This document shows positions 1 to 6,026 of a stretch of DNA of 6,597 bases, in pieces. A program made the position numbers and the translations under genes. Each line of letters opens with the position of its first letter. Position 1 is the stretch's first letter. A model generated the notes under the pieces. The model did not search any database, had not been told where the DNA came from, and was given only the letters and a program-made list of their open reading frames with translations. The DNA lies in contig JACCYD010001147.1 in NCBI GenBank assembly GCA_013696695.1, positions 1-6,597 on the forward strand, given 5' to 3'. This DNA is from Deltaproteobacteria bacterium (GTDB lineage: Bacteria > Myxococcota_A > Polyangia > Haliangiales > Haliangiaceae).

Positions 1-1
1 G

Positions 2-898
2 CGCGAGGCACCGCCCGCACCCCGCGAGGAGCAGCGTCGTGCGCGCCAAGGGTTCGTGTTCATTCCCGGTCGCTGGGAATGGAAGACCAACAAGTGGGAG
101 TGGCTCGCCGGCCGCGATGAACGCGAACGGCCCGGGAAGACGTGGCGCGAGGGTCGCTGGGATCGCAAGGGCGACGCCTTCGTGTATGTCGAGGGCGACT
201 GGACCGACGAGCCGGTCGCGGCGTATCCACGCGAAGCGCCGCCGGCACCACGGGAAGAGCGACTGCGTCCTCGCGCGGGGTTCGTGCTGATCCCAGGTCG
301 CTGGGATTGGCGCGGAGGGAAATGGGAGTGGGTCGAAGCTCGCTACGAGGCGGAGCGCGTCGGAAAGAGTTGGCGCGAGGGTCGCTGGGATCGCAGGGGC
401 GATCGCTACGTGTATGTCGAGGGCGACTGGAGCGACGAGCCGGTCGCAACGCGATACCCGCGCGAAGCACCGCCGGCACCACGCGAGGAGAGCCAGCGCC
501 CTCGCGCGGGTTACGTGTTGATTCCAGGTCGCTGGGATTGGCGCGGTGGGAAGTGGGAGTGGGTCGAAGGACGCTACGAGACGCCGCGTACGGGCAAGCG
601 ATGGCGCGACGGCCGCTGGGATCGCAAGGACGATGGCTACACCTACCTCGAAGGTGAGTGGATCGATGATGATCGGCCGCGCGAGGCGCCCCCTGCACCA
701 CGGCAGCAACGCTTTGATCGCCGTGCTGGCTTCGAGTTCATCCCGGGTCGGTGGGACTGGCGCGGCGGGAGGTGGGAGTGGGTCGAGGGTCGATACGAAC
801 AAGAACGCCGCGGCAAACGGTTTCGCGATGGCCGCTGGGAACGCTTTGGCGACTCGTGGGGATTTGTCGAAGGTGACTGGATCGCCGAGGATGAACCG
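2..898 (+). repeat. Four in-frame tandem coding repeats of 219-231 bp
   Basis: Units lie at 2-229 (228 bp), 230-460 (231 bp), 461-679 (219 bp) and 680-898 (219 bp). Every unit length is a multiple of three, so the array keeps the frame. Each starts at the REAPPAPR Pro-rich linker. Units 2 and 3 are most alike in their first 40 residues, where only about four positions differ; unit 4 is the most diverged at its end. The left edge of the window cuts the array at a unit boundary, so more units may lie upstream. Confidence 0.9.
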
Positions 899-1597
899 GA
901 GCTGATCTACTACGAGTTACCCCGCGGACAACGGCTGGACCTCCCGGTAGTCGGGAATTTCTGGCCACCCAAGGGGAGGTCAGGGTCGCGCGTCATGATC
1001 CAGGGGCGAAACTTCAGCCCCGACGCGGTCGTGCTGTGGGACGGTCAGCCGATCAGGTCGCGCGTGCTCAGCACGTTCGAGATCGAGCTCAGAGTGCCGG
1101 CGAACGCGAACACCGGCGAGCTCTCGCTTCGCGACCCAGCGCGACGGCGCGATCTGCAGGTCGGCCTCTTCGAGGTCGTGCCCGACTACGATGCGGAGGC
1201 GGAGTTCCGAAGAATCGAAGCCGAGCGGCAGCGCGCCGCGCAAGCCGCGATCGACGCGCGCAGGCAACAGTTCGCCGCCGCGCGTGCTGCTCGCGAGCTC
1301 GCGATCCGCCAGCGTGTCGAGGCTCGTGCCGCGAGTCGCGCACAACGCCGGGCCGCACGCATCGCGGCGTTGCGCGCGAAGTGGGTGCGTGACTTCCTCC
1401 GGACCGAGGACACGCAGTTCGAGCTGACCTTGCACGCGCAACGCTCTGCCGACCTCCAGCGGATGCTCGAGATCGCGGAGCTCAAGAACGACGTCAGGCT
1501 CGCAGTCAGGATCGAGGTCGCGCGGTCTCGCGAAGATGCTCGACACGACCGGCGAATGACGACGCTCGTAGGAAACTTCAAGGGAGGAAACCGATGA
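2..1597 (+). CDS. Partial WXXGXW-repeat protein with IPT/TIG domain and helical tail (5' end outside window)
   Basis: The frame is open from base 2, so the start lies upstream; the GTG at 56 is an internal Val codon inside a repeat, not a start. The visible 531 residues hold four tandem units (residues 1-76, 77-153, 154-226, 227-299). Each begins REAPPAPR and carries an IPGRWDWRGG..WEW motif, then a GK.W(R)..GRWDR..D..Y..EGDW motif. This resembles the WXXGXW (YXWGXW) repeat family of secreted proteobacterial proteins, whose function is unknown. Residues about 310-393 look like an IPT/TIG Ig-like domain (VMIQGRNFSPDAVVLWDGQP, later ELRVPANANTGELSL). Residues about 396-518 are Arg/Ala/Glu-rich and probably helical, perhaps a coiled coil. 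The protein is very basic. A periplasmic or surface role is inferred, since the signal peptide is not visible. The stop overlaps the next start as ATGA. I do not know its specific function. Confidence 0.88.
   Translation, partial: REAPPAPREEQRRARQGFVFIPGRWEWKTNKWEWLAGRDERERPGKTWREGRWDRKGDAFVYVEGDWTDEPVAAYPREAPPAPREERLRPRAGFVLIPGRWDWRGGKWEWVEARYEAERVGKSWREGRWDRRGDRYVYVEGDWSDEPVATRYPREAPPAPREESQRPRAGYVLIPGRWDWRGGKWEWVEGRYETPRTGKRWRDGRWDRKDDGYTYLEGEWIDDDRPREAPPAPRQQRFDRRAGFEFIPGRWDWRGGRWEWVEGRYEQERRGKRFRDGRWERFGDSWGFVEGDWIAEDEPELIYYELPRGQRLDLPVVGNFWPPKGRSGSRVMIQGRNFSPDAVVLWDGQPIRSRVLSTFEIELRVPANANTGELSLRDPARRRDLQVGLFEVVPDYDAEAEFRRIEAERQRAAQAAIDARRQQFAAARAARELAIRQRVEARAASRAQRRAARIAALRAKWVRDFLRTEDTQFELTLHAQRSADLQRMLEIAELKNDVRLAVRIEVARSREDARHDRRMTTLVGNFKGGNR
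1582..1587 (+). promoter_or_regulatory. Ribosome binding site for the small lipoprotein gene
   Basis: GGGAGG lies inside the last codons of the repeat-protein gene, with six bases between it and the ATG at 1594. This strong Shine-Dalgarno sequence fixes that start and, with the ATGA overlap, supports translational coupling. Confidence 0.8.
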
Positions 1598-1947
1598 CTC
1601 GCCTGGCGATCATGATGCTCGGACTACTACTCGTCGCGACCTCGTGTGGAGGCAAGACCGAGGAGCCTCCGTCGACCGGCGAGAACAAGCCCGCCGGCAG
1701 CGCGGTCACGGGGAGTGCCGCGACGGGCAGCGGCAGCGCCACTGCCAACGCTGGCAGTGCGGCGGGTAGCGCGGCGGGCAGCGCGACTGCTGCCGGCAGC
1801 GCTGCAGGCAGCGGCAGCAGCGCGCCGGCGAAAGACCCGGAACTCCCGGCTGCCGAGGATTTCGAGCAGGAAGCGACCGCGCGGATCACGGAAAAAAATC
1901 TCGAGACGGAAGTGAAGCTCCTCGAGAAGGAGATCGGCGCGAACTGA
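1594..1947 (+). CDS. Small Gly-Ser-Ala-rich lipoprotein of unknown function
   Basis: This 117-residue protein begins with a short basic n-region (Arg3), a hydrophobic core (residues 4-15) and a lipobox-like VATSC with Cys18. That indicates export, signal peptidase II cleavage and lipid anchoring; the -3 residue is Ala rather than the preferred Leu, so the lipobox is acceptable but not ideal. Residues 34-77 are a low-complexity tether of GSA/GSAAGS repeats. Residues about 85-115 are charged and probably form an amphipathic helix (EDFEQEA, then NLETEVKLLEKEI). The gene overlaps its upstream neighbour by ATGA and has a strong RBS, so the two are probably made together. Such Gly/Ser/Ala-tethered lipoproteins are common in myxobacteria. 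No catalytic motif is visible; a scaffold or anchor role is only a guess. Confidence 0.85.
   Translation: MTRLAIMMLGLLLVATSCGGKTEEPPSTGENKPAGSAVTGSAATGSGSATANAGSAAGSAAGSATAAGSAAGSGSSAPAKDPELPAAEDFEQEATARITEKNLETEVKLLEKEIGAN
1693..1824 (+). repeat. Low-complexity GSA-coding tract
   Basis: Repeated GGCAGC / GGCAGTGCGGCG-like codons encode residues 34-77 of the small lipoprotein as irregular GSA, GSAA and TGS repeats. A tract like this is prone to length change and probably acts as a flexible spacer between the lipid anchor and the C-terminal helix. Confidence 0.75.
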
Positions 1948-1982
1948 GCGGGCGACTTCTTCGTCGCGCTACTCGCGCTCAG
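1944..1982. terminator. Candidate shared hairpin between convergent genes
   Basis: CTGAGCG (1944-1950) is perfectly complementary to CGCTCAG (1976-1982). Inside it, GCGAC (1952-1956) pairs with GTCGC (1963-1967) around a TTCTTC loop. The lower and upper stems are joined by an asymmetric internal loop (1 versus 8 bases). The structure can form in RNA from either strand. The plus-strand TGA (1945-1947) and the minus-strand stop (1979-1981) lie in opposite arms. No T-tract follows on either side, so it is not a classic intrinsic terminator. It could be a Rho-assisted or mRNA 3'-end-stabilising structure. Confidence 0.4.
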
Positions 1983-2995
1983 AAGTCGGTGCCGACGCCG
2001 AGCTGCACGATCAGTGGATTGACCCACACGCTCATCTTCGCCGTGCCCACCTCGACGGTGTCGAACAGCGGCAGCGCCGGGGCGCGGACCTCGACGTGCT
2101 CGACGCGCGCACGCGCGAGCATCAACGCGATGAACTTGACGTCGAGGCGCGCGTAGACGCGCCCGGCGATCTTGGCCTCGAGCCCGGTTTGCAACACGAG
2201 GCCGGGTGCCGGCGAGATCTTCATCTCGGGCTGGCTGACCTCGGTGAGCACCGGGTTCGTCAGCTTGCCGCCGTACGCGAACAGCACCGCGACGCCGGCA
2301 CCGACGTACGGCCGCACCTTGCCGCGCGTCAGCTCGTAGACCGCGGTGATCATCGGCGGTGCGGCCTTGGCCTCGCCGAGCTCCTCGCCGATCGGCGGCA
2401 CGCCGGTCGGGATGCCGAGCGCGGTGGGCGCGATCGACATGTCGCGCAGCGTGCCGGTGGCCTTGAACTTCACGGTGAACGGCACGCCGAGCACGGTCTC
2501 GAGCGAGATCCGCGGCGTCAGCCGGTAGCCGATCGTGATCGCGGGGATCGTCGCCGACGACACCGTCGAGCCGCTGCCGGCGATCGGCCCGTTCTGGACG
2601 GCGAGGCTCGCCGGGCCGTCGATGTCGGCGAGCTCGAGCTCGCGCGATTGGGAGAGTGGCGCGACGTGCGCGATGCCGCCACGGAGGTAGATCTTCTTGA
2701 ACGTGGCGGGCTTGGCCTTCGCCTTGATCGCGACAGGCTCGGGCTCGTCCATCGGCGGTGGGATCGGGGGCGAGTACGGCTCGGGCGCTTTCGCCTCCGG
2801 CTCCATCTCGATCTCGATCTCGGGCTCCGTCGGTTTCTTTGGTGGCGTCTTCTTCTTGGGCGCCTTCTTGGGCTTCTTGGGCGCCTTCTCCGCGGCCTTC
2901 TTCTTCGCGGCAGGGACTTCCTTGTCGTCGGCCTGCGGGCTCGCGATCGCGTGCGAGCCGAGGACGGCGACGATCAACAGCGCGCGAGCGAGCAT
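1979..2995 (-). CDS. OmpW-family outer-membrane beta-barrel protein with charged N-terminal linker
   Basis: This 338-residue protein has a signal peptide (residues 1-18, ending AIA before Ser19). A linker follows at residues 20-97: first a Lys/Ala/Pro block (about 30-55), then an acidic Glu/Pro block (about 56-87), then a short Lys-rich stretch. The rest, about 98-338, matches the OmpW pattern: YLRGGIAHVAP at the first strand, ITIGYRLTPRISLETVLGVP, then RGKVRPYVGAGVAVLF, and an NPLIVQLGVGTDF end with the C-terminal Phe typical of barrels folded by Bam. OmpW is a small eight-stranded barrel with a hydrophobic channel (about 212 residues in E. coli), so the long linker is extra. The ATG directly follows the stop of the Ig-like lipoprotein gene, so the two form one transcript. 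Substrate or partner is unknown. Confidence 0.82.
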   Translation of the reverse strand: MLARALLIVAVLGSHAIASPQADDKEVPAAKKKAAEKAPKKPKKAPKKKTPPKKPTEPEIEIEMEPEAKAPEPYSPPIPPPMDEPEPVAIKAKAKPATFKKIYLRGGIAHVAPLSQSRELELADIDGPASLAVQNGPIAGSGSTVSSATIPAITIGYRLTPRISLETVLGVPFTVKFKATGTLRDMSIAPTALGIPTGVPPIGEELGEAKAAPPMITAVYELTRGKVRPYVGAGVAVLFAYGGKLTNPVLTEVSQPEMKISPAPGLVLQTGLEAKIAGRVYARLDVKFIALMLARARVEHVEVRAPALPLFDTVEVGTAKMSVWVNPLIVQLGVGTDF

Positions 2996-5923
2996 CTACG
3001 GCTCCGCTCCGCGCAGCGGCCGCGAGACCAGCTGGAGCTTCATCTCGCCGGTCGGCAGGATCATGTTGACCGCGCCGCCGAGCCCGAGCGGCGCATCGAT
3101 GTTGACGGTGACCGGCACGTCGGCGGTGTTCGCGAGTGCGATCACGATCCGCCCGTCCGCGAGGAACGTCACTGGACCTTCGAGCGTCACCGTCAGCGGC
3201 TTGCTGATCAGATCGTGATCGGCGCTGAGCGGCAGCTCCATGTCGGGTGCGTCCATGTAGAGATCGAGCGTGACGATCATTTTCGGCGTGCCTCCGCCGT
3301 CGACGATGTAGCCGGTGACCGGACCGCCACCGGCGGGCTCGCGGATGCGCATCACGGTGATGCCGGTATCGGCATCGATGTCGGTGTCGCCGATGATCGG
3401 CGCGTCGACGGTGGTGGTCATCGACAGGCTGGTCGCGTACATCGCCTGCGGCGTCAGGAACACCGGCACGCAGCTGCCGCCGCCCGGACACCCGGTGGAG
3501 ATCAGCTCGCCGAGCTGCGTCGGCATCGAGCCGAGCAGGTAGATGCAGCCCTCACGCTCGGGCGTCGCCGCGATGCAATCGGGGTTGTTGAACCTCGCAG
3601 CGGTGACATCACCGGTGGTGCCGACGATCCGCATCGCACCGCGGTTCTCGTCGCGCTCGACCTCGACGCCGTTGACCAGACCATCGCCGTTGATGTCGGT
3701 GGACGGGCCGGCGGCCGAGAACAGATACGTCGCGCCGCTCGGCGCCGCGCCGACGAAATCGATCGTCAACGCGTTGCCACCGCCGCCACCATCGACACCG
3801 TTGAGTGGATCGAAGCTCGCCGCGTCGCCGGTGACGCCGCACAGCTCGCCCGCGTCGCAGTTGTTGTCGCCGCCGGAGATCATCGCGAACCGGTAGCGCG
3901 TGCCGTCGGCCCATGGCGCGTCGGGTAGGAACAACAGGCCGCGCTCGCGGCGGATCAGCGAGCCCGGCACCGAGCGAATGCAGCCACCGTTGCCATCGAG
4001 CTCCTCGACGCGGACGTCGCCGGTGCCACACGCGGTGCCGAGCGCGACGGTGTTGCGGTCGAGCGGCTGGCTGAACTCGACCTCGACCGGATCGTTAGCG
4101 GCGAGGTCGAACGGTCGATAGACGTCGTCGCTGTTCTCGCCGCCGGCGCAGCGGCCGGGCGACGTCGCCGTGGTGCCGGTCAACGAGCACGGCACGCCAG
4201 GATGAACGGCGAGCACCGTCATCGCGATGTTGGTGCCGGCGAATTGCGGCGTCGAGAATGCGATCGGCCCGCGCGGTGCGAGGGCGTTGCCCGCGAGGTC
4301 GGTGATATTGCCGAGCACGACGTCGAGCGTGGTCGAGTAAGGCAGGTCGGTGCGCGGCCGCAACACGATGGTCGCGCCGTGGCTCTCGATCACGGTCGGG
4401 ATCGCGGCGCCCCCCTGGGTCTGCAGCGTGACGCCGCCGGCGCGCAGCTTGTCGAGATCGACGGGCTCGCTGAACACCAGCTCGATGCCGTTGCCCACCG
4501 CGAGCTCCTGCGTGCCTTCGCCTGGCGACGTCGCGATCAGCGTCGGTGCTTCGCGATCGGTGTCGACGGTCGCAGACGTGTCGGTGATCAGCTCCAAGAC
4601 CAGATTCGTCGCTGCCGACGTCACGCCGAGCAGACCCATCTCCATCGACGCGACGGTCTCGATCGCGAGGACGCCGTCGGTGGCAACGGCGGTGCCGGTG
4701 GCCTGCACGCCGAGCGCGATCTGCGAGATCACGGCGTTGCCGATCGGATCGACCGTGTAGATCGCGATGTCCATCGACAGGTCGACGTAGAGCGGCGACG
4801 CGAGGTTCTCGGGGCGCTGCTCGGCGGGCTGGAACGGGTTGCGATAGATCCGCCCACCGCCGTCGGTGAGAAACTCGATCAAGATGTCGCCGGTCGATAA
4901 GCCCGCGGGGATCTGGCCGCCCAGCTTGACGTCGAGGCCCGACGCCGAGAGCCGCTGGCCCTTCGGGATCACGAACGCGATCGGACCACCGAGCTTGTCG
5001 GGATCGCCGAGCCGCGCCGCGAGCGACGCGGGCTGCACCGTCGACAGCTCGCGGCCGATCAGCGGCTTGTCGATCACGATCACGTTGCGATCGGCACCCG
5101 CGCGCGAGCGCGCCGGGCCTGGATCATTCTCCTGCCGCGTGCGCAGCACCTGCGGGATCGGTTGCGACGCGCCACTGTCGAGCGGCGTCAGCACCACCGT
5201 CGCCGGCGTCATCTGCTGACCCGAAAGATCGCGCAGCCCGCTACCGATCTTCACCGTGTAGGTCTGGCCCGGGTCGAGATCGTCCTTCGGATCGATCGCG
5301 ACGTGGATGCCCTTCGCGATCAGCGTCGCGGGAATCGCCGTGTTCGACGCGTCGACCAGCTCGATCGCGCCGGCGGCGAGCTCCGCCGTCCGTGGATCGA
5401 GCGGCTCGCTGAACACCAGCCGGATGGTCGACGACTCGAGCATCGGCCGGAAGCTGTCGGGCGTGGCGACCGGGCCGCCGTTGATGCCGATCAGCGACGG
5501 CGCCGCACTCTTCGGCCGCGCGCTTCGCGTGGTGAACGTGACGAATGGTTCGGTGGACAGATTCTTCGCCGCGGGAACCAGCTCGTTGCGAACGAACAGC
5601 TGGTACGTCGTGCCGGTCTCCAGGCTGGCGTCTGCAAACTGGACACTGAAGCCGTCGCCCACGATCTCGGGCGTCGCCTCGACGACACCGCCGGGACCGA
5701 CAAGGCAGAACGCGCCGCTGGTCGGGGTGCACGCGCCGAGCGCAGTCTCGGAGACGCGCTCCGAGAACGTCACGACGATCCGAGAGCCGAGCGGGACGTC
5801 GAGCTGCTGATCCGCGGGAAACGCGAACACCACGCCCGGGTCTGCGGTCTGTAGTGGAGCGGTCGTGCCACCGCACGCCGTTACGGCCGTTGCCAGGACC
5901 GACCACCACGCTCGAAAAGCCAC
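2996..5923 (-). CDS. Large surface lipoprotein with four SbsA-type Ig-like (Big_5) modules
   Basis: This 975-residue protein starts with a signal peptide and the lipobox VTAC (Cys17). The GTG at 5923 is the first possible start, because an in-frame TGA lies two codons upstream, and only it gives the signal peptide. Four Big_5-like modules are marked by FSE/FSQ signatures: VTFSERVSE (about 31-132), LVFSEPLDPRTA (about 140-246), LVFSEPVDLDKL (about 459-558) and VEFSQPLDRNTV (about 565-720). Residues 743-754 form an EF-hand-like loop, DINGDGLVNGVE. Two beta-rich stretches (about 347-447 and 871-967) resemble each other. Many Cys occur in close pairs (65/73, 689/695, 783/793, 812/818), suggesting disulfides in an oxidising compartment. 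Big_5 modules are adhesion or spacer domains in surface proteins. It is co-transcribed with the OmpW-like gene. Adhesion or a barrel-partner role is inferred. Confidence 0.85.
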   Translation of the reverse strand: MAFRAWWSVLATAVTACGGTTAPLQTADPGVVFAFPADQQLDVPLGSRIVVTFSERVSETALGACTPTSGAFCLVGPGGVVEATPEIVGDGFSVQFADASLETGTTYQLFVRNELVPAAKNLSTEPFVTFTTRSARPKSAAPSLIGINGGPVATPDSFRPMLESSTIRLVFSEPLDPRTAELAAGAIELVDASNTAIPATLIAKGIHVAIDPKDDLDPGQTYTVKIGSGLRDLSGQQMTPATVVLTPLDSGASQPIPQVLRTRQENDPGPARSRAGADRNVIVIDKPLIGRELSTVQPASLAARLGDPDKLGGPIAFVIPKGQRLSASGLDVKLGGQIPAGLSTGDILIEFLTDGGGRIYRNPFQPAEQRPENLASPLYVDLSMDIAIYTVDPIGNAVISQIALGVQATGTAVATDGVLAIETVASMEMGLLGVTSAATNLVLELITDTSATVDTDREAPTLIATSPGEGTQELAVGNGIELVFSEPVDLDKLRAGGVTLQTQGGAAIPTVIESHGATIVLRPRTDLPYSTTLDVVLGNITDLAGNALAPRGPIAFSTPQFAGTNIAMTVLAVHPGVPCSLTGTTATSPGRCAGGENSDDVYRPFDLAANDPVEVEFSQPLDRNTVALGTACGTGDVRVEELDGNGGCIRSVPGSLIRRERGLLFLPDAPWADGTRYRFAMISGGDNNCDAGELCGVTGDAASFDPLNGVDGGGGGNALTIDFVGAAPSGATYLFSAAGPSTDINGDGLVNGVEVERDENRGAMRIVGTTGDVTAARFNNPDCIAATPEREGCIYLLGSMPTQLGELISTGCPGGGSCVPVFLTPQAMYATSLSMTTTVDAPIIGDTDIDADTGITVMRIREPAGGGPVTGYIVDGGGTPKMIVTLDLYMDAPDMELPLSADHDLISKPLTVTLEGPVTFLADGRIVIALANTADVPVTVNIDAPLGLGGAVNMILPTGEMKLQLVSRPLRGAEP
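3002..3005 (-). promoter_or_regulatory. Ribosome binding site for the OmpW-like gene
   Basis: On the minus strand GGAG sits six bases before the ATG at 2995, inside the last codons of the lipoprotein gene. A second GGAG lies five bases further upstream (3007-3010). This supports the chosen start and shows independent or coupled re-initiation right after the TAG. Confidence 0.7.
3662..3697 (-). other. EF-hand/dockerin-like calcium-binding loop within the Ig-like lipoprotein
   Basis: Residues 743-754 read DINGDGLVNGVE. They have Asp, Asn, Asp, Asn and Glu at loop positions 1, 3, 5, 9 and 12 and Gly at 6, which is the calcium-loop pattern of EF-hands and dockerin repeats. Only one copy is visible, so this is a single extracellular calcium loop rather than a full dockerin. 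Confidence 0.65.
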
Positions 5924-6026
5924 GAATCAGACTATCAATGTCGGACCCGCCAGATCGAGCACGTAGATCGATCCGCGTGACGGGCGTGGCCGTCTGACAG
6001 TGAAATCACAACGCGGTTACCGATTC
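5924..6026 (-). promoter_or_regulatory. 103-bp intergenic region upstream of the lipoprotein-OmpW pair
   Basis: This is the only gap of note between the minus-strand genes and is the likely site of any promoter for the two downstream genes. It is less GC-rich than its flanks near both ends. A -10-like GATAGT (5931-5936 on the minus strand) lies seven bases before the GTG; no good -35 box sits at the right distance, and no Shine-Dalgarno precedes the GTG. A 5-bp hairpin (GACGG/CCGTC, 5979-5994) without a T-tract is the only structure I see that might end the upstream gene. Promoter placement is weak. Confidence 0.3.

Noticed and set aside
56..58. GTG as start of the repeat protein
   Set aside because: The frame continues upstream to the window edge with a REAPPAPR linker like the other units, and no RBS precedes the GTG.
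60..701. Minus-strand and alternative plus-strand frames that also repeat across the array
   Set aside because: They are periodic only because the DNA repeat units are multiples of three bases; the frame with conserved Trp and the TIG domain is the real one.
1892..1898. A7 run in the small lipoprotein gene as a programmed frameshift site
   Set aside because: The codons read GAA AAA AAT, not the preferred A AAA AAG slip heptamer, and the zero-frame product is complete and sensible.
1578..3491. 637-codon open frame on the minus strand
   Set aside because: It runs out of frame through the OmpW-like gene and across the small lipoprotein gene; its composition is Arg/Ala/His low-complexity and it ignores the boundaries of recognised genes.
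2096..3928. 610-codon open frame on the plus strand opposite the OmpW-like and lipoprotein genes
   Set aside because: Its translation is rich in Arg, Asp, His and Gly from GC-rich antisense codons, has no domain, and overlaps two genes with clear families and signal peptides.
4202..5854. Several 115-232-codon plus-strand frames opposite the Ig-like lipoprotein
   Set aside because: They are antisense shadows of a 975-residue gene with coherent domains; none shows a signal, domain or RBS.
6002..6011. GTGAAATCAC palindrome considered as an operator or CRP-like site
   Set aside because: The TGTGA/TCAC half sites on the minus strand are only two bases apart rather than six, and 4-bp arms are expected by chance.
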